A stretch of 64,000 nt of DNA from contig DASYBM010000001.1 in the NCBI GenBank assembly GCA_036500765.1, forward strand, positions 62,001 to 126,000, in the 5' to 3' direction. Position numbers and translations under genes: made by a program. Below are positions 31,589 through 39,794 of the stretch, piece after piece; the first letter of the stretch is position 1; the number at the start of each line of letters is the position of its first letter. Source of the DNA: Candidatus Sulfotelmatobacter sp. (GTDB lineage: Bacteria; Acidobacteriota; Terriglobia; Terriglobales; Acidobacteriaceae). The notes beneath the pieces were generated by a model. It had not been told where the DNA came from. It saw nothing but the letters and a program-made list of their open reading frames with translations, and made no database searches.

Positions 31589-32599
31589 TCAGTTCAACAC
31601 GAGTGATGCGAAGAATGTTTCGGTTGAATTCTTGTCGACCTCGCTGCCAAGCTTGCTACCGACTGACATCGCATACCATCGCGTTCCCCTAAGGCCAACC
31701 ATGAGCTCAGTTGCAGTTTTGTCTCCAACGATCCGAAGCCGGCGCGCCGAAACTCCCGGGACCGCCTCATTGCTAACGACCTTCCCATGATAGGGCGAGC
31801 CCATGCTGGCAGACTTCTCTTCCAGAAACTTGTTCGCGTCCGCAGGCGGATGCATCAGCTCGCCCACCACCACAAAAAACGCATAGTTGGAAAGGCTCAC
31901 TGATCTTGCAGCGGCATTGGCTTGTTGAATCAACTCGGGAAATCCCGGCATCTTCACAGAAAAATTCCATCCCGGAGGCGCGAATGCAATCATCTCTCCT
32001 GGATTTACATATCTCGGATCGCTTATGTGAAACGAATCGAAGACGCGGTCGGCAAAGGCCGCATGATTCTTGAGGCTGGAGCTAAAGGTTACTGTGAACT
32101 CCCGATTGCCGGTAAAAACACTCAACATGCTTTGTTTGAAGTTTCCGTCTTGCCTGGCCCATTCAGTACGGCGCGCGGGCAACTCCTGAACGAGAAGCTC
32201 GGTTTGGCTCACTTTTTGGGATTCGAGGACGGCAACATGTCCCTTAAGTAGGGAATCGATAAAGTGTTGGGCATTGTCTCGAGACTCCAGCGAAACGGGC
32301 AGGAAGGTCACTGACACAGTGCAGCCGAACTTCTCGCCGGACGGAAGGCGGCCCTCTTTCGATGCCAGGTCAACGGTGACCGTCCTCAAAGGACGGGTAA
32401 CTTGGGACTCCGCAGCGGCGCCGGGCATGGAAATGCTGAAACCGCCGGCTTGCGTCTCGAATGGGGTCCAGATAGCATCGCCCTGCGCCGCCTGCGCCGC
32501 GGCGAATCTCACCAGCATGACCGTGACAATCAAACCGCAACGGACTTGAGGGCTGAGTGCGCCGACGGTTTTAGGGTGCGAAAGATTATTGGCGGGCAT
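31589..32599 (-). CDS. Secreted hypothetical protein
   Basis: 336 residues starting at ATG 32599 (MPANNLSHPKTVG), with a signal-like segment (CGLIVTVMLVRFAAAQAAQG). The longer upstream frame has no support. Two similar halves may be present: FSISMPGAAAES ... FTVTFSSSLKN and FSVKMPGFPELI ... KTATELMVGLRGTRWYAMSV, each ending in a short FDSFHI/FFASLVL motif. I do not recognise a named family; it resembles small exported proteins with a duplicated alpha/beta unit. It lies 49 bp downstream of the membrane protein's start side, with the same orientation. Confidence 0.65.
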   Translation of the reverse strand: MPANNLSHPKTVGALSPQVRCGLIVTVMLVRFAAAQAAQGDAIWTPFETQAGGFSISMPGAAAESQVTRPLRTVTVDLASKEGRLPSGEKFGCTVSVTFLPVSLESRDNAQHFIDSLLKGHVAVLESQKVSQTELLVQELPARRTEWARQDGNFKQSMLSVFTGNREFTVTFSSSLKNHAAFADRVFDSFHISDPRYVNPGEMIAFAPPGWNFSVKMPGFPELIQQANAAARSVSLSNYAFFVVVGELMHPPADANKFLEEKSASMGSPYHGKVVSNEAVPGVSARRLRIVGDKTATELMVGLRGTRWYAMSVGSKLGSEVDKNSTETFFASLVLN

Positions 32600-32755
32600 A
32601 GTTGGGCGGAGATTGTAGCACCAGATACTCACCCAGCAACCAACCGAAAATTTTATTAATTTTCCGGCGGCGCAGGTAGTTTGAGACGATCTTTCTCGAT
32701 TTCTGCGCGCGATTTTTAGGCGAACAAACAGCGAATATTGTATGATTAATCGCTC

Positions 32756-32983
32756 ATGGCACGGCGACGCGATTTCTCGAAGAAAGAGGAGATGTGGTCT
32801 CCCGAAGAACTGAAAGAGATCATGCACAACCTGTCGCTCCTCAGTGAACATGGCGTGCGCGAGTTTTATCAGAGAGCCTACCGCGAGTGCGCCATCATCA
32901 ACAGCAGCACCTTTCCTGCGGCTCGGGCGGTGCAGGAGATGGTGCAGGCCTGGAAGCAGTTACGGAAGTGGAGGAAACCATAG
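32756..32983 (+). CDS. Small conserved-looking hypothetical protein
   Basis: 75 residues from ATG 32756. The sequence is rich in charged residues and predicted helical: WSPEELKEIMHNLSLLSEHGVREFYQRAYRECAII. No domain is recognised. It ends just before the tRNA-like fragment at 32997. Real coding is suggested by an intact start and a helical pattern, but not proven. Confidence 0.55.
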   Translation: MARRRDFSKKEEMWSPEELKEIMHNLSLLSEHGVREFYQRAYRECAIINSSTFPAARAVQEMVQAWKQLRKWRKP

Positions 32984-32996
32984 TGCGCTGTCGCCG

Positions 32997-33031
32997 TGGT
33001 AGGCCCACCAGGATTTGAATCCAGAACTAAC
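32997..33031 (-). repeat. Decayed duplicate of a tRNA 3' end (att-like)
   Basis: Matches 33636-33670, the 3' end of the tRNA gene, at 30 of 35 positions and in the same orientation. The anticodon half is missing, and the T-stem has lost pairing (CTGGA against CCTGG), so it is not a working tRNA. Its position beyond the 3' end of the tRNA fits the far end of an integrated element. Confidence 0.75.
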
Positions 33032-33189
33032 GGATGTTCATGGCGTCTAAAAGCCAACGATTTTCATGTCGTTGACCGCAAGCCAAGCGGATACTTCGGT
33101 AACATTTGTTTGACCTTTGGAGGGTGCCTCTCGGCATCTTGGCACGTTTGCTGTTAGCTGCGACGATGCTTTGAAGCTGAAGGTCACCT

Positions 33190-33612
33190 ATGCCATACAG
33201 GAAATATCTATTGGAAGCGTGGGAGAGTGGCAACCGCAAGACATTCCAATATCTTGGCCTGTTTTGCTTTCTCGTCAGCGTCTACGCCATCTATCTCGCG
33301 ATCCTTTTTAGGATGATCCATGTTGGCGGTGCACCCGATTCTCTTTTCGGGCCGCTGACTTTGAAACTGTGCTTTATCTCGGCATTGCCGGTGGCTGTTT
33401 TGGCTTATTCCGACAAGGACTGGGGCTCGAATGATGCCGCTCCGGTTTGTGTGGCGGCCTGGATTGCCGTGTGTTTCGGCTTTTCGCTCCGCTGCACATT
33501 GTGTGCGCTTGGAATGACTACCGTCTTTTTCCCCTTCATCCTTTCGGCACTGGCTGCGCACGGATTCGGTACACTTTGCCGATTTGCTAAAGATCGCGTC
33601 TATCAAGAGTAG
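33190..33612 (+). CDS. Small membrane protein of unknown function inside the tRNA-flanked segment
   Basis: 140 residues with about four membrane segments: FQYLGLFCFLVSVYAIYLAI, LCFISALPVAVLAY, PVCVAAWIAVCFGF and TTVFFPFILSALAAHGFG. No family is recognised. It is the only gene between the tRNA 3' end and its decayed copy, so it may be cargo of a small integrated element. No ribosome site stronger than GAAGGTCACCT is seen. Confidence 0.55.
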   Translation: MPYRKYLLEAWESGNRKTFQYLGLFCFLVSVYAIYLAILFRMIHVGGAPDSLFGPLTLKLCFISALPVAVLAYSDKDWGSNDAAPVCVAAWIAVCFGFSLRCTLCALGMTTVFFPFILSALAAHGFGTLCRFAKDRVYQE

Positions 33613-33635
33613 TGGCTACGAGTCGCCAACTGTTT

Positions 33636-33711
33636 TGGTGGGCCCACCAGGATTTGAACCTGGAACCAACAGATTATGAGTCTGCTGCTCTAACCGTTGA
33701 GCTATAGGCCC
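33636..33711 (-). tRNA. tRNA with CAT anticodon, probably tRNA-Ile2 (lysidine-type)
   Basis: 76 nt including an encoded CCA. Acceptor stem GGGCCTA pairs with TGGGCCC; D arm GCTC/GAGC; anticodon arm GCAGA-CTCATAA-TCTGT; T arm CCAGG-TTCAAAT-CCTGG. The anticodon is CAT, which could mean elongator Met or Ile2. Pairs C4-G69 and C5-G68 are known recognition elements of tRNA-Ile2 for TilS, and the sequence GGTTAGAGCAG plus TTGG in the variable loop resembles E. coli Ile2. I therefore favour Ile2. Confidence 0.9.
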
Positions 33712-33778
33712 GCCGAGACTCAATCTAGTATATTCGGGCGCCCCCGAATTTTGCGCCGCTAGCGCCGAACGGGAAATC

Positions 33779-35251
33779 TTACGCAGTCGCCGGCGGTTTG
33801 CCGCCGGTCTCATTCCAGATACGATTGCCGTGAGTTTCTTTGAGCAGCAGGCTGCCGACGATGAAGGTCAATCCCGCGATCGCCATCGGATAGTAGAGGC
33901 CAGCGTAGATATTTCCCGTGGCCGCTACCGACGATAAGCCGATCAGCGGCAACAGGCCGCCGAATACGCCGTTGCCGATGTGGTAGGGCAGCGATAGCGA
34001 CGTGTAGCGAATCTTGGCCGGGAAGGCTTCGATGAGATAAGCGGCGATGGGGCCATACACCAGGCATACGTACAGCACCTGGATGAAGACCAGCACTACC
34101 AGCATTGGCACATTCGGCGATGGCGCTTCTTTCGCCGGTACGAAGGCGCCGGTTGCGTCGGTGGTCATGGCAGTGAGCGAGATGGCTCCGGTTACCTTGT
34201 TGCGCGCCGATTTCACCGTGATTACATTGTTTCCCGCGGCGCGTTCCATTGCTTTGTAAATCGGAATGTAGGTCAGCAGTCCGAGCAGGCATCCCGCCAT
34301 CATGAGCTTTTTGCGGCCTATACGGTCCGAGAGCGCGCCCACCACCGTGAAGAAAGGCATGGCGCACAGCAGCGCGATGGCGACGATAATGTTGGCCGTT
34401 TTCACGTTCACTTTCAGAATGGTCTGCATGTAGAAGAGCGCATAAAACTGTCCCGTATACCAGACGACTCCCTGGCCGGCGGTGGCCCCGAACAGCGAGA
34501 TCAGAACCTGTTTCAGGTTCGGCCACTTGGTGAACGCGTCTGTCAAAGGCTGTGTCGAAGTCATGCCGGCGCTTTTGAGCTGCGAGTAGATGGGCGACTC
34601 TTTCATCTTCAGGCGAATGTATAGCGAGATGAGGACCAGGATGATCGAAATGAGGAACGGAATGCGCCAGCCATAGGCGGCGAAATCGTCCTTGGACATG
34701 GCATTCTGCGTCGCCAGAATCACGATGAGCGACACGAACAATCCCAGCGTCGCAGTGATCTGGATGAAGCTGGTGTAGAAGCCGCGCTGGTGGTCGGGAA
34801 CGTGTTCGCCCACGTAGACAGCGGCTCCGCCATATTCTCCGCCCAACGCTAAGCCTTGCAATACACGGATCAGAAGCAGCACGATGGGCGCGAACCATCC
34901 AGCCGTTGCATAGGACGGAAGAAGTCCGATGGCGAAAGTGGAGAAGCCCATAATGGAGAGCGTGACCAGGAAGGCGTACTTGCGGCCGACGAGATCACCG
35001 ATGCGGCCAAAAAACAGAGCGCCGAACGGCCGCACTAAGAAGCCGACAGCAAAAGTGGCGAGATACGCGATGTAAGCAAATGTGTCATTGCCGGGAGGAT
35101 AAAATTTCGGCCCGAGAATCGCCGCCAGGCTGCCGAAAATGTAGAAGTCGTACCACTCGATCATGGTGCCGACCGAGGAGGCCATAATCACTCCCCAGAT
35201 GCTGTAACCGCCGGTTCGATCGACTGCTACTGCTCCTGATTGAGTTGACAT
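33779..35251 (-). CDS. MHS-family MFS transporter (ProP/ShiA-like)
   Basis: 490 residues, twelve membrane spans. SSVGTMIEWYDFYIFGSLAA, RPFGALFFGRIGDLVGRKYAF, GGEYGGAAVYVGEHVPDHQRG and YGWRIPFLISIILVLISLYI are typical of the metabolite:H+ symporter branch. An unusual 40-residue periplasmic loop (KSARNKVTGAISLTAMTTDA region) lies in the second half. Likely substrates are small organic acids or betaine-type osmolytes; this cannot be fixed from sequence. A leader hairpin and a TATAAA box lie upstream. Confidence 0.88.
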   Translation of the reverse strand: MSTQSGAVAVDRTGGYSIWGVIMASSVGTMIEWYDFYIFGSLAAILGPKFYPPGNDTFAYIAYLATFAVGFLVRPFGALFFGRIGDLVGRKYAFLVTLSIMGFSTFAIGLLPSYATAGWFAPIVLLLIRVLQGLALGGEYGGAAVYVGEHVPDHQRGFYTSFIQITATLGLFVSLIVILATQNAMSKDDFAAYGWRIPFLISIILVLISLYIRLKMKESPIYSQLKSAGMTSTQPLTDAFTKWPNLKQVLISLFGATAGQGVVWYTGQFYALFYMQTILKVNVKTANIIVAIALLCAMPFFTVVGALSDRIGRKKLMMAGCLLGLLTYIPIYKAMERAAGNNVITVKSARNKVTGAISLTAMTTDATGAFVPAKEAPSPNVPMLVVLVFIQVLYVCLVYGPIAAYLIEAFPAKIRYTSLSLPYHIGNGVFGGLLPLIGLSSVAATGNIYAGLYYPMAIAGLTFIVGSLLLKETHGNRIWNETGGKPPATA

Positions 35252-35296
35252 GATCGGGCTCCCGATTTCTCGTGAAGGGATGTGAGTCTCGTTTTT

Positions 35297-35336
35297 TCCC
35301 GCCGCGAATGCCGCGGCTGGGCGGGAGATATTTATA
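35297..35336 (-). promoter_or_regulatory. Leader hairpin and -10-like box of the MHS transporter gene
   Basis: On the minus strand TATAAAT (35336-35330) is followed closely by a hairpin with arms TCCCGCC (35326-35320) and GGCGGGA (35303-35297), inner arms CCGCGG-rich, then a run of A. It lies in the 5' leader about 45-85 bp before the start codon. A regulatory role is inference. Confidence 0.35.
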
Positions 35337-35400
35337 CCCTATCTTGGCGATCTGTAGGGAAAAACGACTCCCGAAGGCGTCCTGGCGAGCCGGGAATCCA

Positions 35401-35432
35401 CCAAAAACAAACGGCGTCCCCTCGGGGACGCC
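35401..35432 (-). terminator. Rho-independent terminator of the substrate-binding protein gene
   Basis: GGCGTCCCC/GGGGACGCC (35413-35421 and 35424-35432) form a perfect stem. Read on the minus strand it is followed by GTTTGTTTTTGG. It lies 27 bp after the stop of the minus-strand gene. Confidence 0.8.
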
Positions 35433-35458
35433 TTGAAACGGCACACACTCTCGAACTT

Positions 35459-36382
35459 TCATGCCCCGGCCGCGCGCCGGGACTTGCCAGCGGCCGCCAA
35501 CTCCTGTAGCGAAGGCACCGATTCCGGATCCGTCACCTTGCGCTCCGGCATGGCCACGCCCTTGAATGCCTCGACCAGCATTTCAATCGCGAGGTCGGTA
35601 TTCTGGCGAATAAATATCGTGGCTGCCAGCGTGCCATTACGCACCCAAGCCTGGCCGGTCTTCGGCATGCCATCGCAACCGGTGATCGGAATCTTCATCC
35701 AGCGCGCACGGTCGCTCTCGGCGATCTCGCTGAACGCTTTTCGCGCGCCTATGGCCATGCTATCGTCCTGCGCCCCCACCAAATCGATACGGCTTCCCTG
35801 CGAAGTGCTCAGTCGCAGCCACGAATTCACGGTGCGGTACGCGCTCTCTTCCGTCCAATTGGCCCGCATGGTTTTTACTTGAATGTTGGCTGGCTTCGTC
35901 ATCAGCATTCCGGCCGTCCGTTCTTTCGCCGCGGAACTGTTTGCCGGACCCTCGATGTAGAGAATGGATCCGCCATTCGGCAGCAGCGCCGCGAATTGCT
36001 GCCCTTGAATCTTGCCTACTTCTGTATGATCCGAGCTGATGGCAAATACGGGAACTTTGAAACTGCGGCGCAACTCGGCGATGTAGGCGACATCATGATT
36101 GAGCACGACCCAGCCGATTCCCGCTGCCGCCGCCGCCCGCGCGACTTGCGGGAATGCGGTTCCACCCGCGGGTTCGAACATGATGGCATCGGGACGCGCC
36201 ACCGAAGAATCCTGAACGTAATGCAACAACTGCTGGCTCTGGGCGAGCGCGTCGTTGTTGGCGTGAATGACCTTCACGTCGACACCAAGGCGACGCCCGG
36301 TCTTCTCCGCCGCGGAAGCCTGCTCCTGTTGATAATCGTTGTCGTTGTTGGTGAGTGAAACCAGAAAACTTAGTCGTTTCAT
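35459..36382 (-). CDS. Orphan sugar-binding-protein-like (periplasmic-binding fold) protein without signal peptide
   Basis: 307 residues of the RbsB/Peripla_BP_4 type: RLSFLVSLTNNDNDYQQEQAS, RPDAIMFEPAGGTAFPQVAR, GWVVLNHDVAYIAEL and GCDGMPKTGQAWVRNGTLAATI. The ligand-site residues of ribose-type proteins are partly recognisable. The protein begins directly at the first strand (MKRLSFL), with no export signal and no DNA-binding domain. No permease or ATPase is nearby. It may be a cytoplasmic sensor that works with an unlinked partner. Confidence 0.75.
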   Translation of the reverse strand: MKRLSFLVSLTNNDNDYQQEQASAAEKTGRRLGVDVKVIHANNDALAQSQQLLHYVQDSSVARPDAIMFEPAGGTAFPQVARAAAAAGIGWVVLNHDVAYIAELRRSFKVPVFAISSDHTEVGKIQGQQFAALLPNGGSILYIEGPANSSAAKERTAGMLMTKPANIQVKTMRANWTEESAYRTVNSWLRLSTSQGSRIDLVGAQDDSMAIGARKAFSEIAESDRARWMKIPITGCDGMPKTGQAWVRNGTLAATIFIRQNTDLAIEMLVEAFKGVAMPERKVTDPESVPSLQELAAAGKSRRAAGA

Positions 36383-36541
36383 GAATAGGGGCCTATGAGC
36401 CGATCATAATCCCCACCGGCCGGGTACCCAATGTAACGAGGGTAACCAGGCTTTGCCTGATAGTCAGGGCAGTAGCACTAGCTTGGCGAGAATGCGAGTT
36501 TCCTGGGCAGAACTGTCCTGAACGAAGCGACAGATGCATTT

Positions 36542-37417
36542 CTAATTGCAACCCGTGCCTAAGAAGATCGTCGGAAGACCGCTCGAGCTTATGAAAGAAC
36601 CGGCGATATCTCCTTTGTTGTTGATGGTAGCGACGCTTGGGTTCTGTAGGCCCTGGACCAGTACCTGCCGGAACTCGCCGTTGGCGTAGATAAAGCCTCC
36701 GCCGTTGCCCGCAGCGTCACTCCAGCTTCCGGCAATGAGTCCGGAATTGTTGATCCCGCCCAGATTCGTATTCAGCGCGCCGGGATAGTTGACCGTCGTG
36801 AATTGTCCTGCTTCGTAAACAAATCCCTGGCTGTCGAAGTTGCTGGTGAAAAAACGGCCGACAATGGTTCCCGTCTCGTTTACGCCGGTGGGAATAGTAC
36901 TGATTGCCCCCGATACAACGAGTGAAGAGTAGCTGTTATTCGCGTAGAGAAAACCGCCGGCCATTTGACCGGTGCTATAGGAACCGACAATCTCGCCCGT
37001 GTTGTTGATACCCAGGGCGCTGGTGTAGGGCACCCCGGGATAATCGATCGTCGTCAGAGTATTGCCGGACTTGAGAAAGCCATTGCTGGAGTAAGTCCCT
37101 ACCACCTGGTCCTGGTCATTGATGCCGCCGAACATGGTGATGTTCTGCGAGTTCGGAACCGAGTAGCTATGCAGATCTCCATTGGCATAGCGCACGAAGC
37201 CGATATCCTGGGGATTCTTGTAACTTACGAACCATCCGGTAATCGTGTCCTGATCGTTCAGGCCAGCCACCGAAGGCGGGTTCTTGCCTGCCTGGGGAAT
37301 GGAAAAAATGCTGACGTTGGCACATGTGTAAGGTGAATTCTGCGCGGATGCCTTGGGCCCGGAAATCCCTGCAGCAAGGGCCATCATGCAGGCGGAGACA
37401 AGGAGTCTCTTCAACAT
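36542..37417 (-). CDS. Secreted HAF-repeat protein
   Basis: 291 residues with start ATG 37417 behind a perfect GGAGGTG site; a longer frame to 37498 is unsupported. Signal peptide MLKRLLVSACMMALAAGISG. The body repeats a unit of about 40-45 residues with the words GINDQDQVVGTYSSNGFL, GINNTGEIVGSYSTG, GVNETGTIVGRFFTSN, GINNSGLIAGSW and TINNKGDIAGSF. These are the HAF-type extracellular repeats seen in Acidobacteria and other soil bacteria. They probably fold as a beta-propeller; the function is unknown. Confidence 0.82.
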   Translation of the reverse strand: MLKRLLVSACMMALAAGISGPKASAQNSPYTCANVSIFSIPQAGKNPPSVAGLNDQDTITGWFVSYKNPQDIGFVRYANGDLHSYSVPNSQNITMFGGINDQDQVVGTYSSNGFLKSGNTLTTIDYPGVPYTSALGINNTGEIVGSYSTGQMAGGFLYANNSYSSLVVSGAISTIPTGVNETGTIVGRFFTSNFDSQGFVYEAGQFTTVNYPGALNTNLGGINNSGLIAGSWSDAAGNGGGFIYANGEFRQVLVQGLQNPSVATINNKGDIAGSFISSSGLPTIFLGTGCN

Positions 37418-37526
37418 TGGTACACCTCCGTGAGAATGAGACCAGGAATAGATGGTCAAACCCGCAGCGGCGGTTGGCATAGCCCATGAATTTTCCATGA
37501 AAACTGGAGCCGTGGGAAATGGGTTT

Positions 37527-38225
37527 TCAAACTCCCGCGGCGGCGGCGTTTACGGTTTCGCCCAGAAAGGACTTTAGTTTCTCGTCCAGCTTTTCGCGGC
37601 TGTCCGCGGCAAGGTTTACGAAGCGGAAAGGCTGCATCCAGCCTTGCGTCGCCCACATGGGGAACAGCATTTGCGCTTTGCCGCGAATCGTCGCTTTGCG
37701 GATGTGAAAAATCAGTTCGACTTCCAGTTTCTCATCCAGCGGTTTTTCCAGATGAACGACGCCGCCCGAGGTAGAGAGTTGATGGATCGCCGCTCGTACC
37801 GAACGCCGGTTGGGCAAGCGAACCAGCGCCAGCACCGACCCGCGCAGCTTCACGCGAAAGGGACGCGCAGCCGCCTTGTTTTCCTTACCCGACTTAACCG
37901 GCTCAGAGACGACTTCGTTAGGCGGAAATTGCTCGGGAGCAGCTTGCTCGGGAACGACTGGTTCGGACGCGACCGGCTCTGACACGGCCTTGTGGGAGTC
38001 GCCTTGGTCAGAAACGAGCGGCTGCGACGCAGCCTCCGAAATCAGCAGCTCGGGCACAGCGTGATCCGGCGGCATCGCGCCGAAAACGACCGGTTCGGAC
38101 GCTATTTGCCCGAACAGAAGTTGGTCGAACGCAAGTTGCTCGGGCACGATGGGGTCAGACATTCCGGGATCCGGCACCTTGGGGTCCGACACTGCGGGCG
38201 TCGTTGAATGGAGCTCTTCAGACAT
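37527..38225 (-). CDS. PilZ-like protein with long Pro/Val-rich N-terminus
   Basis: 232 residues. Residues 1-118 are low-complexity, with repeated VSDP/VPEQ/SEPV words (MSEELHSTTPAVSDPKVPDP). Residues about 120-225 look like a PilZ domain: an arginine pair NRRSVRAAI, then STSGGVVHLEKPL in place of the (D/N)xSxxG motif. Because the Asp/Asn is replaced, c-di-GMP binding is uncertain. The start codon is the last of three ATGs created by a 14-bp repeat. Confidence 0.65.
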   Translation of the reverse strand: MSEELHSTTPAVSDPKVPDPGMSDPIVPEQLAFDQLLFGQIASEPVVFGAMPPDHAVPELLISEAASQPLVSDQGDSHKAVSEPVASEPVVPEQAAPEQFPPNEVVSEPVKSGKENKAAARPFRVKLRGSVLALVRLPNRRSVRAAIHQLSTSGGVVHLEKPLDEKLEVELIFHIRKATIRGKAQMLFPMWATQGWMQPFRFVNLAADSREKLDEKLKSFLGETVNAAAAGV

Positions 38226-38276
38226 GATTCTTAGGACATGATTCTTAGGACATGATTCTCACGACAAGGTTCTTAG
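38221..38276 (-). repeat. Four 14-bp tandem repeats spanning the PilZ start codon
   Basis: On the plus strand GACATGATTCTTAG occurs twice exactly, then GACATGATTCTCAC and GACAAGGTTCTTAG. On the minus strand each exact copy reads ATGTCCTAA, a Met-Ser-stop mini-frame, and the copy nearest the gene supplies the true start ATGTCTGAA. Confidence 0.9.
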
Positions 38277-38380
38277 CGAGAGTATGGCAGCGGTTGGGAA
38301 GTTTAGCGAAGTTACGAAAGAACAAGACCGAGCTGTTTTGGGTGTGGTTTGCGCTGTTGGAATTGCGGTCGAGCACTTTC

Positions 38381-38851
38381 TCACTTGCGGCCAGGGTGCA
38401 CTTCGGCGCCATCAGCAAAAAGATTGTACGGCCATGATTTCTTGTTCACCATCAGCTTCGGAGCGCTTACTGGCATGGTGTGTGCGGGCTGCGGCACGGG
38501 ATCGTTCTGCGCGGCGACGCTCCAATCTTCCGGAGCATCGGCAATTCCCCAGACATTTCCGTGAGTGTACAGAGAAGCGCCAATCAGGAAATATTTTCCA
38601 TCACTTCCGAGCGGCAGACAGTTCGCCACGCGCGCCGTTACGCTTCTTCCGCCAGGCAGATCGCTCAGCAGAACGGGCGTCTCGACCTGAAGGGCGCGTG
38701 AACTTCGAAAGCCGCAGCCTTGCGCACTTACGACCAGAATTACGCAGTTCTCGGTAAAGGGTCGCCGCCGGTCGAGGCTGGTTATACAGGTTGGAATTTC
38801 CACGCGCAGGCGGGTGCTGCGTCGAGTCGTATTGGGTGTAAGCACGTTCAT
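38381..38851 (-). CDS. PilZ-domain-like protein
   Basis: 156 residues. RRSTRLRVEIPTCI, followed by NCVILVVSAQGCGFRSSRAL and LPGGRSVTARVANCLPL, gives the PilZ layout with an SAQGCG variant of the DxSxxG motif. The final 60 residues are low in recognisable structure. The gene lies 154 bp upstream of the other PilZ gene in the same direction. c-di-GMP binding is possible but the motif is not canonical. Confidence 0.65.
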   Translation of the reverse strand: MNVLTPNTTRRSTRLRVEIPTCITSLDRRRPFTENCVILVVSAQGCGFRSSRALQVETPVLLSDLPGGRSVTARVANCLPLGSDGKYFLIGASLYTHGNVWGIADAPEDWSVAAQNDPVPQPAHTMPVSAPKLMVNKKSWPYNLFADGAEVHPGRK

Positions 38852-38968
38852 TGCAGGTGGTGAGCCGCTTAATAAGCGGCAACTGGCGCGCTTAATTGTG
38901 ACAGACCCGCTTGCAGATCAATGGTGACGAAGGTAATTAAACGGCAGGCCTCCCGCCTTCCGTCGTTC

Positions 38969-39784
38969 TCAGCGCCTAGCGTTGCGCCGCGCCTGCTGCA
39001 TGCCCGCTCGAATTCCATTCCTTATAGCCCTTGCGTATCCCGATGAATCCATCGCGGCTACGGTCGCTGCGGCAGTCCCGCCGGGAGTGGCCGCTTCTTG
39101 CAGCAAGTCGGAAAGCGACTCTCCGCTTTCCCTCCAATACGCAATGCCATCGCACAAGGCGTGGGCCGCGGCAATCTGCGCAGTCACAGCATCCAGGCCG
39201 GCAGCGTGCGCGGCCTCAGCCAAGGTCGACAATGCATGGTAGCCGTGGCTGGACGAAAACGTCGCGGTGAAGACGTCCAATTGCTTTTCAGGAATTTCGA
39301 GAATGGCACCCACGCGCGCAAAGAAATCGCGCACCTTTTTGCGATCTCTCTGCGAAACGCTGCGATCGAAGCTCAGCGCCGTCAACCCGCGGCCTACGCG
39401 ACACACTGGGCTGGGCATGGCTCGCGCCCAGCGTGCTTTTGGTCCCAGTCGTCCGCGTAATTTATGGAGCGGAACGCCGGCTGCCAGGCTGACACATAGT
39501 CTCGGGACTGGCAATCCGCTGGCCTCGATCTTCTTCTCGATCGAATCGAGCAGATGCTCTACGGATCGCGGACGCACCGCCACGATCAACATCTCCGTGT
39601 CGCGAAACAATTCGGACGTCAACTTGTGACTGGTTTCCACCTGCCCTGCGCGCCGCAGTGCACGCAACTTTTCAGGATTTCGATCAAAGACGAGGATCAG
39701 CCGGTCGTCTCCGCCGAGGCGTAATCCCGCGATCAGAGCGCTCGTAATCCGACCGCCCCCGAGAAAGACTGTCGTCGTCTTCAT
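38969..39784 (-). CDS. proC: Pyrroline-5-carboxylate reductase
   Basis: 271 residues. It has an N-terminal Rossmann start VFLGGGRITSALIAGL, then VAVRPRSVEHLLDSI and SLAAGVPLHKLRGRLG. ARAMPSPVCRVGRGLTAL is the family core, and the dimer domain ends in ATPGGTAAATVAAMDSSGYARAIRNGI. It reduces pyrroline-5-carboxylate to proline with NAD(P)H. The gene starts 10 bp after the end of the CpaE-like gene, so the two are probably co-transcribed although functionally unlinked. Confidence 0.88.
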   Translation of the reverse strand: MKTTTVFLGGGRITSALIAGLRLGGDDRLILVFDRNPEKLRALRRAGQVETSHKLTSELFRDTEMLIVAVRPRSVEHLLDSIEKKIEASGLPVPRLCVSLAAGVPLHKLRGRLGPKARWARAMPSPVCRVGRGLTALSFDRSVSQRDRKKVRDFFARVGAILEIPEKQLDVFTATFSSSHGYHALSTLAEAAHAAGLDAVTAQIAAAHALCDGIAYWRESGESLSDLLQEAATPGGTAAATVAAMDSSGYARAIRNGIRAGMQQARRNARR

Positions 39785-39794
39785 TCTTCTGAGA

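Noticed and set aside
33001-33075. A second complete tRNA gene
   Set aside because: Only the 3' third resembles a tRNA; no anticodon arm or D arm can be drawn and the T stem is mispaired.
35251-35340. Known riboswitch upstream of the MHS transporter
   Set aside because: Only a simple GC hairpin is visible; no conserved riboswitch core could be recognised.
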